Assembly (NCBI RefSeq): GCF_002086635.1
Contig: NZ_MVHD01000033.1
Location: forward strand, 1 to 58,762
Direction: 5' to 3'
Source: Mycobacterium alsense
GTDB lineage: Bacteria; Actinomycetota; Actinomycetes; Mycobacteriales; Mycobacteriaceae
Length of the DNA stretch: 58,762 bases
The position numbers were made by a program, and so were the translations under genes. Below the pieces are notes generated by a model. That model made no database searches, was not told where the DNA came from, and saw only the letters and a program-made list of their open reading frames with translations. Positions 34,008 to 41,677 of the stretch are shown here, in pieces (position 1 is the stretch's first letter; every line of letters begins with the position of its first letter).

Positions 34008-34202
34008 ATGGCCGCTGTGTGCGATATCTGCGGGAAAGGCCCCGGCTTCGGCAAGTCGGTGTCGCACTCCCACCGCCGCACCAGCCGCCGGTGGAACCCC
34101 AACATCCAGACCGTGCACGTCGTCGCCCGTCCCGGCGGCAACAAGAAGCGGCTGAACGTCTGCACGTCCTGCATCAAGGCCGGCAAGGTCGTCCGGGGCT
34201 AG
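34008..34202 (+). CDS. rpmB: 50S ribosomal protein L28, zinc-binding (C+) form
   Basis: This 64-residue L28 is a component of the large ribosomal subunit. Two CxxC pairs (Cys5/Cys8 and Cys52/Cys55) make it the zinc-ribbon C+ type. The family core HSHRRTSRRWNPNIQ is present. GAGGAG sits about ten bases before the ATG. It is divergent from the DAK2-recG operon, a neighbourhood conserved in many bacteria. Mycobacteria often carry a zinc-free paralog under Zur control elsewhere; none is in this window. Confidence 0.95.
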   Translation: MAAVCDICGKGPGFGKSVSHSHRRTSRRWNPNIQTVHVVARPGGNKKRLNVCTSCIKAGKVVRG

Positions 34203-34214
34203 CCCGCCGGCCTC

Positions 34215-35036
34215 CTACATCACGACGTGACCGGCGTCGACCGGTATCGACACGCCCGTCACGTAGCGCGATCGCGGCCCGGCCAGCCACAGCACCGCCT
34301 CGGTGACGTCCTGCGCCTCCACCAGCGGCACCCCGGGCAGCAGCATCTGCGAAACGGCCGGGTTCGGGTTCTCGGTCATCCGGTTCACCACGAAGTCGTT
34401 GAGGATCATCGGCGTCGCCACCCCGCTGGGGTTGACCGAGTTGACCCGGATCTTGTGCGGCGCATAGGCGTTGGCCGCCGAGCGCATCAGCCCCACCACG
34501 CCGTGTTTGGACGCTGCGTAGGCGAACATCGCGGCGCTGCCGTCGCCGCCCCGGCCGGTCAGCCCCTGCGACGAACTGACCAGGACCATCGAACCGCCCC
34601 GGCCCTTGCGCACGATGGATCCCACGGTGGCCAGCATCGTGTGCCACACGCCCTTGAGGTTGGTGTCGACGATCGCGTTGAAGACCGGTTCGGACGCGGC
34701 GTCGGGGTCGCCGATGGCCACCACCCCGGCGTTGGCGACGACGATGTCGATGTCGCCCAGCTCGTCGATCCCCTCCCGCACCCCGTCCCGCAGCTGCGCC
34801 AGGTCGCGCACGTCGGCGACGACGGGAACGGCCCTACCGCCGGCGGCGCGGACCAGCCGGACGGTCTCGTCGAGGTCGGCCCTGGTGCCCAGCGAGTACG
34901 GGATCGCGTCGACGTCGGCGCAGATGTCGACCGCGATGACGGCGGCGCCCTGTTCGGCGAAGGCGACGGCGTGGCTGCGGCCCTGCCCGCGCGCCGCGCC
35001 GGTGATGACGGCGACCTGGTCGTCGAGTTCACCCAT
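34215..35036 (-). CDS. Mycofactocin-type SDR oxidoreductase
   Basis: This 273-residue short-chain dehydrogenase has the cofactor motif TGAARGQG (12-19) followed at once by RSHAV, and about 20 extra residues after the second strand (VDAIPYSLGTRADLDETV). Both are hallmarks of the mycofactocin-dependent SDR subfamily, in which NAD is held tightly and electrons leave through mycofactocin. The catalytic Ser is in VSSSQG and Tyr173/Lys177 in YAASK. The substrate is probably an alcohol or hydroxy-lipid. It ends 13 bp from the rpmB stop (convergent) and starts two bases after the SDR at 35039. Confidence 0.88.
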   Translation of the reverse strand: MGELDDQVAVITGAARGQGRSHAVAFAEQGAAVIAVDICADVDAIPYSLGTRADLDETVRLVRAAGGRAVPVVADVRDLAQLRDGVREGIDELGDIDIVVANAGVVAIGDPDAASEPVFNAIVDTNLKGVWHTMLATVGSIVRKGRGGSMVLVSSSQGLTGRGGDGSAAMFAYAASKHGVVGLMRSAANAYAPHKIRVNSVNPSGVATPMILNDFVVNRMTENPNPAVSQMLLPGVPLVEAQDVTEAVLWLAGPRSRYVTGVSIPVDAGHVVM

Positions 35037-35038
35037 GG

Positions 35039-35953
35039 CTACACCGCCAGCCCGGTGCCGGTTTCGCGCTCGGCGAAGGCCACGAGGCGCGCCGCGGCGG
35101 CGTAGTCGCACGCGACCGCCGACCGCCCGATCAGCACCGGGCCGCCGCGCAGGCCGAAGCGCCCGCTGACCCCGACGTAGCTGCCCGGCGGTATCGGTTC
35201 GCTGATGCAGTACAGGGTGGGCGCGGCGCCCTGGTCGATGTCGTTGCCGAACCGGTCGGCCACCGCCTTGACGCCCCGGTGCGCCAGCGCCATCAGCCGG
35301 GAGTCGCCGATCTGCGACAGGTTGGAGGCCACCCAGCCCGGGTGGGTGAGGTGGGTGACGACGGCGGATCCGGCGGCCCGCAGCCGGCGATCGAGCTCCA
35401 GGCCCCACAGCATGACCGCGAGCTTCGACTGCGCGTAGGCGTTCAGCCGCGTCCACTTGTGGTGGCGCAGGTGTAGGTCGTCGAGCCGCAGCGTGGCCGA
35501 CCGGTGGGCGTCCGAACCGACGTTGATGACCTGCGAGCGCACCCGGGGCAGCAGGAGGTTGGTCAGCGCGAACGGTCCGAGCAGGTTGGTGCCCAGGGTC
35601 GCCTCGAAGCCGTCGACGGTGTCGGTGCGGCGGTCGGTGAGGGTGCCGGCGTTGTTGACCAGGATGTCGATTTGCCCGTGGCCCAAGCCGTCGATCAGGC
35701 CCGGGAAGGCGCGCACCGACGACAGGTCGGCGAGGTCGAGCCTGACCACCGATGGGGTGGGGCCGCCCAGGGCGGAGATTTCGGCGGCGCGCCGCTCGCC
35801 GAGTTCGGTGTTGCGCACGGCCAGGATCACCTCGGCGCCGGCCTTGGCGAGCGCGCGGGCGGTGCCCAGCCCGACGCCGTTGGTCGCTCCGGTCACGACG
35901 ACGCGCTTGCCGGTCAGGTTGCCGAGCCGGGCCGGCGTCCACGGTAACGTCAC
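35039..35953 (-). CDS. SDR family oxidoreductase
   Basis: This 304-residue short-chain dehydrogenase of the retinol-dehydrogenase/WW-oxidoreductase-like branch has TGATNGVG for NADP(H), DILVNNAG, a Ser in INVGSDAH and the catalytic YAQSK. The C-terminal half resembles protochlorophyllide-reductase-like SDRs of mycobacteria. The start is GTG. It is two bases upstream of the mycofactocin-type SDR (same operon) and shares a 52-bp divergent promoter region with the SnoaL-like gene. Confidence 0.88.
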   Translation of the reverse strand: MTLPWTPARLGNLTGKRVVVTGATNGVGLGTARALAKAGAEVILAVRNTELGERRAAEISALGGPTPSVVRLDLADLSSVRAFPGLIDGLGHGQIDILVNNAGTLTDRRTDTVDGFEATLGTNLLGPFALTNLLLPRVRSQVINVGSDAHRSATLRLDDLHLRHHKWTRLNAYAQSKLAVMLWGLELDRRLRAAGSAVVTHLTHPGWVASNLSQIGDSRLMALAHRGVKAVADRFGNDIDQGAAPTLYCISEPIPPGSYVGVSGRFGLRGGPVLIGRSAVACDYAAAARLVAFAERETGTGLAV

Positions 35954-36005
35954 GGCGACTAAGAATAGTGAACGGTTCTATGTAAATTGGCGGCGGTCTG
36001 CCAAC
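35954..36005. promoter_or_regulatory. Divergent promoter region with GAAC-G-GTTC palindrome
   Basis: This 52-bp gap between two divergent start codons is AT-rich against its surroundings. It contains GAAC-G-GTTC inside TAGTGAACGGTTCTATG, plus an outer AGAA/TTCT pair. This resembles TetR-type operators of mycobacterial lipid genes, but no exact regulator consensus is matched. The one site could control both arms of the cluster. Confidence 0.4.
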
Positions 36006-36458
36006 ATGATCGACATGGCCGACAGCGCAACGGAAATCACCAACCTGATCTACCGCTACGCGGAGCTGCTGGACGTCGGCGACCTGGACGCGGTGGCGCA
36101 GCTCTTCGAGCACGGCCGCATCTGCGGGGTGGAGGACGGACCGCCGGAGACGGTGTTCGAGGGCGCCGCCCGGGTGCGGGAGATGTACGAGATGGCCACC
36201 CGCATCTACGCCGACGGCACCCCGAAGACCAAGCACAACACGTCCAACGTGCAGCTGCACATCGACGAGGCGGCGGGGACCGCGCGCAGCACGTCGTACT
36301 ACTGCGTCACCCAGGCCACCGACGAGCTGCCGCTGCAGGTGATCGTGACCGGGCATTACAAGGACACCTTCCACCGGCTCGACGGCGCCTGGCGCTTCGA
36401 CAGCCGCACCATGTTCGTCGACCAGGTCGGCGACGTCAGCCACCACCTGAAGTTCTGA
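36006..36458 (+). CDS. SnoaL-like/NTF2-fold protein
   Basis: This 150-residue alpha+beta barrel protein of the SnoaL/ketosteroid-isomerase-like superfamily starts EITNLIYRYAELLDVGDLDA and has the typical mid-chain H/N segment (TKHNTSNVQLHID) and the closing WRFDSRTMFVDQ. Members bind or isomerise hydrophobic polyketides and steroids. It is the first gene of a four-gene plus-strand operon, three bases before the sulfotransferase start. Confidence 0.85.
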   Translation: MIDMADSATEITNLIYRYAELLDVGDLDAVAQLFEHGRICGVEDGPPETVFEGAARVREMYEMATRIYADGTPKTKHNTSNVQLHIDEAAGTARSTSYYCVTQATDELPLQVIVTGHYKDTFHRLDGAWRFDSRTMFVDQVGDVSHHLKF

Positions 36459-36461
36459 CGC

Positions 36462-37661
36462 GTGGGAGCGAGCTTCGATGCGGCCGGCGTGCTGGCCGAC
36501 GCGCAACGTAAGGAGGCGCTGACCGACTGGGGGCCCGGGGATTTCGAAACCCCGCTGCGGGTATTGCTGGACGACTACGCGCGGGCCGACCTCAATTCCG
36601 TTGGGACGCATGTGTTGCGGTCGGGCATCGTGCACAGCCTGCGCATGCGGCTGCGCGCCCAGGAGTGGATCCGCCGCCACCCGGAGATCCTCGACGAGCC
36701 GGTCGCGCCGCCGATCGTCGTCGTCGGGATGATGCGCAGCGGCACCACGCTGCTGCAGCGACTGCTCGCCGCCGATCCCCGCTTCGTCTGCGCCTACGGC
36801 TGGGAGGTCGTCGAGGTCGCGCCGCGACTGGAGTACCGCTTCGACGGCCCCGACGTTCCCGATCCCCGGATCGCCATCAGCGAGGCGCGGGAGGCGAAAT
36901 CGCGCGAATTGGCGCCGGAGCTGTTCGCCATCCACCCCATGTACGCGCGGGAGGCCGAGGAGGAGATCGTCTTTCTGGCCGACGCGTTTTTGTCGCATGT
37001 CCCCGAGTCGGGCGCGCACCTCCCGCACTACCGGTCCTGGATCGACGCCCAGGACTTCACCCCCGCCTACGACTACCTGTACCGGATGCTGCAATTCCTG
37101 CAGTGGCAAAAGCGGCAAAGGCATCCCCAGCGGTCCGCACCGGGACGGCGCTGGGTGCTCAAATCGCCTGCGCACCTTGGCTATCTGGACCTGCTGCGCG
37201 CGCGGTTTCCCGGCCTGCACGTCGTGCACATGCATCGCGACCCGGGCACCGCGATCGCCTCGGGGGCCGGCCTCAACGCGACCCTGCACGCGATGCACGC
37301 CGACACCGTCGATCGGCGCCGGGTGGGCGCGCAGTGGCTCCAGCGGATGGGCTGGACCAACGACCGGGCGATGGCCGCCCGCGACGGCTGGCCCGACAAC
37401 GCCGTCACCGACATCGGGTTCGACGACGCGGTGGCCGACCCGATCGGGCAGGTGGCCCGCGTCTACGACGCGGTCGGCGTGCCGCTGACCGCCGAGGCGG
37501 AGCGGGCCATGCGGCGCTGGCTGGCGCACCGCCCCCGCGAGGCGCCGCGCCCGCCCTACGGGCTGCAGACCTACGGCCTGCTTCCCGAACAGATCGACGA
37601 ACGATTCATGTTGTATAACAAGCGTTTTCGCCAATACATTGGAGGCCCCCCGCATGCCTGA
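36462..37661 (+). CDS. Sulfotransferase family protein
   Basis: This 399-residue protein has the PAPS 5'-phosphosulfate loop (MMRSGTTLLQRL, about 90-100) and the 3'-phosphate motif HMHRDPGTAIAS (256-267), so it should transfer sulfate from PAPS to a hydroxyl acceptor or be a close non-sulfating relative. The acceptor is unknown; the SDR and SnoaL neighbours suggest a hydrophobic alcohol. The start is GTG. Its last eight bases overlap the DUF1214-like gene. I recall the same trio (sulfotransferase, DUF1214-like, SDR) at Rv3529c-Rv3531c in the M. tuberculosis cholesterol region. Confidence 0.85.
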   Translation: MGASFDAAGVLADAQRKEALTDWGPGDFETPLRVLLDDYARADLNSVGTHVLRSGIVHSLRMRLRAQEWIRRHPEILDEPVAPPIVVVGMMRSGTTLLQRLLAADPRFVCAYGWEVVEVAPRLEYRFDGPDVPDPRIAISEAREAKSRELAPELFAIHPMYAREAEEEIVFLADAFLSHVPESGAHLPHYRSWIDAQDFTPAYDYLYRMLQFLQWQKRQRHPQRSAPGRRWVLKSPAHLGYLDLLRARFPGLHVVHMHRDPGTAIASGAGLNATLHAMHADTVDRRRVGAQWLQRMGWTNDRAMAARDGWPDNAVTDIGFDDAVADPIGQVARVYDAVGVPLTAEAERAMRRWLAHRPREAPRPPYGLQTYGLLPEQIDERFMLYNKRFRQYIGGPPHA

Positions 37662-38898
37662 GAACCCCGTCGCGACGCCATCCCAGCATGAACAGGAGCT
37701 GGCCGCGCTCGACCTGATCGAACACCCCACCGTCAAGGCCGCCTACCGCACCGTGGCCGAGGCCTGGCTGGAGCGAGCCAACCCGTCGGACGCGATGCGC
37801 GAACGGTTCGACGACGCGTTCGCCGAGGTGATGTTCTCCGCGGCGGTGTGGTCGTCCAACCAGGACAAGCTGCGCCCGAAGGTCTGCTGCATCACCCGCC
37901 TCGCACACCCCGTGGACGGCCGCCGGATCCCCGGATCGCGTTGGGGCATCGACAATCCCGACAGCGTGTACCGGGTGATCCCGATCTCGGGCGACGAGCG
38001 CTACGAGATCCACGGCCGGGTCGGCGAGCACCGGATGACCGAGAACTACTTCACGCTCTGGGACGCCCACATGGGCACCGTCGACGTGCTCAACGGGCGC
38101 ACCATGCGGGTCGACTCCGACGGCAGCTTCACCATCACCGTCGACGCCGAACCGGCCAACGGGCGGCCCAATCACGTGCGCTCCACCGCCGCGGCGCACG
38201 AGTTCTACATCCGCGACGTCCTGCTGGACTGGGGCCGCGACGACCCCAATCACTTCGAGGTGCGACGGCTCGGGACGGCCCCGGGCACTCCGGCCCGCAC
38301 GCTCGACGAACAGGCCGAGGCGACCGCGGCGATGATGGCGCATTTCGCCGACTTCTCCGGCAAGCTCGCGCACGGCGTCTACAAGATGCCGCCTAACCAT
38401 TTCAACCTGGCGTGGTCGGCCGACAAGGTCGGCGCGATGCGCAACCAGGTGTATGTGATGGGCCGTTTCGACCTCGGCCCCGACGAGGCGTTCGTCGTCG
38501 ACGTCAACGACGGCGGCGCCGAATACTTCACGGTGCCGCTGAGCAACGTCTGGGGCACCACGCTCGACATCGTCGACCGCACCGGCAGCCTCAACAAGGC
38601 GCAATCGGTGGCCAACGAGGACGGCGGTTACACCTACGTCATCTCCCCGGCCGATCCCGGCGTGGCGAACTGGATCGACTCCGACGGGCTGCGCGAGGGC
38701 ATCCTGACGCTGCGGATGGCGGAGTTCGGCGAGGCGGGCCCGCGGGAAAACCTCGGCGCGCGCGGGCGGGTGGTCCGCCTCGACCGGCTCGACGCCGAGG
38801 TTTCCCACCTGCCGCGGGTGAGCCGGGAGGAGCGCGCGGCCCAGCTGGCCGAGCGCCGCGCGGCGTATCTGCGGCGGCTGCCGGAGGGGACGGCCTGA
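37654..38898 (+). CDS. DUF1214-like conserved protein
   Basis: This 414-residue protein has no signal peptide. The C-terminal third (EYFTVPLSNVWGTTLDIVDR, LNKAQSVANEDGGYTYVIS, PGVANWID) fits the DUF1214 pattern; the rest is soluble alpha/beta. Biochemical function is not known. The ATG at 37654 is preceded by GGAGG at nine bases and overlaps the sulfotransferase stop, so the two are translationally coupled. An upstream TTG is less likely. Confidence 0.75.
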   Translation: MPENPVATPSQHEQELAALDLIEHPTVKAAYRTVAEAWLERANPSDAMRERFDDAFAEVMFSAAVWSSNQDKLRPKVCCITRLAHPVDGRRIPGSRWGIDNPDSVYRVIPISGDERYEIHGRVGEHRMTENYFTLWDAHMGTVDVLNGRTMRVDSDGSFTITVDAEPANGRPNHVRSTAAAHEFYIRDVLLDWGRDDPNHFEVRRLGTAPGTPARTLDEQAEATAAMMAHFADFSGKLAHGVYKMPPNHFNLAWSADKVGAMRNQVYVMGRFDLGPDEAFVVDVNDGGAEYFTVPLSNVWGTTLDIVDRTGSLNKAQSVANEDGGYTYVISPADPGVANWIDSDGLREGILTLRMAEFGEAGPRENLGARGRVVRLDRLDAEVSHLPRVSREERAAQLAERRAAYLRRLPEGTA

Positions 38899-38899
38899 G

Positions 38900-39730
38900 A
38901 TGGGGCGGTGGCTGGTCACGGGATGCTCCACCGGCTTCGGCCGCGAGATCGCGCGCGCCGCTTTACAAGCCGGCCACAGCGTGGCGGTGACCGCGCGGCG
39001 GGCCGAGACCGTGCGGAACTTCGTCGACGAGTTCGGCGATCGGGCGCTGGCGCTCGCGCTCGACGTGACCGACGCCGGCCAGATCGCGGCGGCGGTGGCG
39101 GCGGCCGACGAGGCGTTCGGCGGGGTCGACGTGCTGGTCAACAACGCCGGTCACGGCTACCTGTCGGCCGTCGAGGAAGGCGAGGACGCCGAGGTCCGAA
39201 AGCTGTTCGACGTCAACTACTTCGGCGCCGTCGACATGATCAAGGCGGTGCTGCCCGCGATGCGCGCCCGCCGCTCCGGCCACATCGTCAACATCTCCTC
39301 GATGACCGGCCTGGTCGCCAACCCGCCCAACGCCTACTACTCGTCGACCAAGTTCGCGCTCGAGGCGGTGACCGAGGCGCTCGCCACCGAGGTGCGGCCG
39401 CTGGGCATCAGGGTGACCGCCATCGAGCCGGGGGCGTTTCGCACCGACTGGGCGACGCGGTCGATGAAGGAGTCGGCGGGCCCGATCGACGACTACGCCG
39501 ACGTCGCGGCGCGCAAGGACCTGATCAAGCAGTTCGCCGACCACCTGCCCGGTGACCCGCGCAAGGTGGCCGAGGCGGTGCTGATGGTCACCGAACTCGA
39601 CGACCCGCCGCTGCGCCTGCTGCTGGGCCGCGACGTGCTCAAGGCGACGCGGGACAAGATCGCCGCGATGTCGGCCTCGATCGAGGAGTGGGAGCGCGTG
39701 ACCAAGGACGTCAACTTCGCGGGCTCGTAG
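38900..39730 (+). CDS. SDR family oxidoreductase
   Basis: This 276-residue classical SDR has the cofactor motif TGCSTGFG, DVLVNNAGHG, Ser in NISSMTG, catalytic YSSTK and PGAFRTDW. It resembles the 17-beta-hydroxysteroid-dehydrogenase-like SDRs. It starts one base after the DUF1214-like stop, ending the four-gene operon, and is convergent with the quinone-oxidoreductase gene with only three bases between. Confidence 0.87.
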   Translation: MGRWLVTGCSTGFGREIARAALQAGHSVAVTARRAETVRNFVDEFGDRALALALDVTDAGQIAAAVAAADEAFGGVDVLVNNAGHGYLSAVEEGEDAEVRKLFDVNYFGAVDMIKAVLPAMRARRSGHIVNISSMTGLVANPPNAYYSSTKFALEAVTEALATEVRPLGIRVTAIEPGAFRTDWATRSMKESAGPIDDYADVAARKDLIKQFADHLPGDPRKVAEAVLMVTELDDPPLRLLLGRDVLKATRDKIAAMSASIEEWERVTKDVNFAGS

Positions 39731-39733
39731 CGG

Positions 39734-40666
39734 TCAGTCCCGCACGACCAGGACGGTCTTGCCCGCGCGCCGGCCGGGCAGCCGGCCGCTTTCGAAGGCG
39801 TCCCGCCCCGCATCGAGGGGAAACGTCGCGGCGATCTCCACGTGCAGGCGCCCGCCGTCGACGAGCGCGGCCAACTTCCCAAGCTGGCCCCGATCGGGGG
39901 TGACGATGAAAAACGTTGCCGTGACGCCATGCTCGTCGGCCTTGCCCTCCGGCGGGGGCGCCGACAGGGTGATCAGCCGCCCGCCGCGGCGCAGCACGCC
40001 GAACGACCGTTCCAGCGTCTCCCCCCCGACGGTGTCGATGACGACGTCGTAGGCGGGGCCGCCCTCGTCGAACGCCTCGGCGCGCACGTCGATCACCCGC
40101 CGCGCGCCGAGGCCGGCGACGAGCTCGCGGGCATCGCTGCGGACGGTGGCGCTGACCCGCGCGCCGAGGCCGGCGGCCAGCTGGACGGTCAGGGCGCCCA
40201 CCCCGCCCGCGCCGCCGAGCACCAGGACCTCCTCGCCCGATTGGACCGCGGCGTGGTCGACCAGGGCCTGCAGGGCGGTGAGCCCGGCCAGCGGCAGGGC
40301 GGCGGCGACGACGTGCGACACGGTCGCCGGCCTGGCGGCCAGGTCGGCGGCGGGCACCGCGACGAACTCGGCGGCGGCACCGTCGCGCTCGAAATCGATC
40401 AGCCCGTAGACCTCGTCGCCGACCGTGAAATCCGTTGCACTGGAACCGACATCGCACACCACGCCGGACACCTCGTGCGACGGGATCACCGGCGTGCGGT
40501 CGGCGCCGTCGCGGGTCCACGTCTCCTCCCACGTCAACTCGTCGAATGTGATCGCCGCGGCGTACACCGCGACCAGGACTTCGCCGGCCGCGGGAACCGG
40601 GACGGGGGCGCGCTCGACCACCAGCACCTCCGGCCCGCCCCGACGGTGTGCGCGCAGGGCCGTCAT
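39734..40666 (-). CDS. NADP-dependent oxidoreductase, zinc-free MDR/quinone-reductase type
   Basis: This 310-residue medium-chain reductase has a GroES-like N-terminal domain (GEVLVAVYAAAITFDELTW, PVIPSHEVSGVV) and a Rossmann domain with GGAGGVGALTVQLA. Structural and catalytic zinc cysteines are absent, so it is a zeta-crystallin/quinone oxidoreductase type. ATG at 40666 has GAAAGAG upstream. It lies 14 bp after ung on the same strand, so it reads as an add-on to the thiL-DUF1330-ung operon. Confidence 0.85.
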   Translation of the reverse strand: MTALRAHRRGGPEVLVVERAPVPVPAAGEVLVAVYAAAITFDELTWEETWTRDGADRTPVIPSHEVSGVVCDVGSSATDFTVGDEVYGLIDFERDGAAAEFVAVPAADLAARPATVSHVVAAALPLAGLTALQALVDHAAVQSGEEVLVLGGAGGVGALTVQLAAGLGARVSATVRSDARELVAGLGARRVIDVRAEAFDEGGPAYDVVIDTVGGETLERSFGVLRRGGRLITLSAPPPEGKADEHGVTATFFIVTPDRGQLGKLAALVDGGRLHVEIAATFPLDAGRDAFESGRLPGRRAGKTVLVVRD

Positions 40667-40680
40667 CTGTTTCAGCTCTT

Positions 40681-41364
40681 TCACGGCAGCCGCCAATCGA
40701 TCGGGTCGGCGCCCATGCCGGCCAGCAGCTCGTTGGCGCGGCTGAACGGGCGCGAGCCGAAGAACCCGCGCGATGCCGACAGCGGCGAGGGGTGCGGCGA
40801 CTCGATCGCCACGCAGTCACCCTCGGCCAGAATGGGTTTCAGTGTCGACGCGTCGCGGCCCCACAGTATGGCGACCAGCGGCCGCGACCGCGCGGCCAGC
40901 GCGCGAATGGCGCACTCGGTCACCGCTTCCCAGCCCTTCCCCCGGTGCGACGCGGGGTTGTTGGGCCGCACCGTGAGCACCCTGTTCAGCAGCAGCACGC
41001 CCCGCTGCGCCCACGGCGTCAGGTCGCCGCAGGACGGTTGGGGGTGGCCCAGGTCGTTGGCGTACTCGTCGAAGATGTTGGCCAGGCTTCGCGGCAGCGG
41101 GCGCACCCCGGGCGCCACCGAAAAGCTCAGGCCGACGGCGTGCCCGGGGGTCGGGTAGGGGTCCTGCCCGACGATCAGGACCCGGACGTCGTCGAACGGA
41201 TAGGTGAACGCGCGCAGCACGTTCGGCCCCGCGGGCAAATACCGGCGGCCGGCCGCGATCTCCGCCCGCAAAAATTGCCCCATCTGGGCGACGTGGTCGC
41301 TGACCGGCGCCAGCGCGCTCGCCCAGCCCGGCTCGACGAGCTCGCTCAGCGGGCGCGCCGTCAT
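40681..41364 (-). CDS. ung: Uracil-DNA glycosylase
   Basis: Ung removes uracil from DNA, important in GC-rich genomes prone to cytosine deamination. The 227-residue protein has the catalytic GQDPYPTPGHA, LLLNRVLTVR and the minor-groove loop HPSPLSASRGFF. Length equals the M. tuberculosis protein as I recall. Its ATG overlaps the DUF1330 stop in ATGA. The 48 in-frame upstream codons are shadow of the DUF1330 gene. Confidence 0.96.
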   Translation of the reverse strand: MTARPLSELVEPGWASALAPVSDHVAQMGQFLRAEIAAGRRYLPAGPNVLRAFTYPFDDVRVLIVGQDPYPTPGHAVGLSFSVAPGVRPLPRSLANIFDEYANDLGHPQPSCGDLTPWAQRGVLLLNRVLTVRPNNPASHRGKGWEAVTECAIRALAARSRPLVAILWGRDASTLKPILAEGDCVAIESPHPSPLSASRGFFGSRPFSRANELLAGMGADPIDWRLP

Positions 41365-41651
41365 CGCAACCCTTGGGCTAGCAACACCACGGTGTCGGCA
41401 CCCGCCAGCCGGTCCTTCGAGATCTCCTGGTACTCCGGCGATTGCGCCCAATCGCGGAACGCGGCCTCGTCCGGAAACGACATCAGCACCAGCTTCTCGC
41501 GGTCCCACCGTCCCTCGATCACCTGGGGCGACTCGTCGGCGGCCAGCAGCGTCCCGGGGTGGCGACGGAACACCTCCATGAACCTCGCCTGGTACCGGTC
41601 GTAGGCCGCCCGGTCGGTGAATGTCAGCTGGGCGATGGCGTAGACGGTCAC
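41361..41651 (-). CDS. DUF1330 family protein
   Basis: This 96-residue dimeric alpha/beta-barrel (ferredoxin-like) protein of the DUF1330 family has AIAQLTFTDRAAYDRYQARF, RWDREKLVLMSFPDEAAFRD and WAQSPEYQEISKDR, all family-typical. The reaction is unknown. The GTG at 41651 is chosen; the longer frame upstream is shadow of thiL. It sits between thiL and ung and overlaps ung by four bases. I do not recall it in the M. tuberculosis thiL-ung gap. Confidence 0.82.
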   Translation of the reverse strand: MTVYAIAQLTFTDRAAYDRYQARFMEVFRRHPGTLLAADESPQVIEGRWDREKLVLMSFPDEAAFRDWAQSPEYQEISKDRLAGADTVVLLAQGLR

Positions 41652-41677
41652 GCTCAAATTAAAGGCCACCCCGATAC

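Noticed and set aside
34215..37736. 1173-codon minus-strand frame spanning two SDR genes and the sulfotransferase region
   Set aside because: Only its last 274 codons are a real SDR gene; the rest is antisense or out-of-frame sequence.
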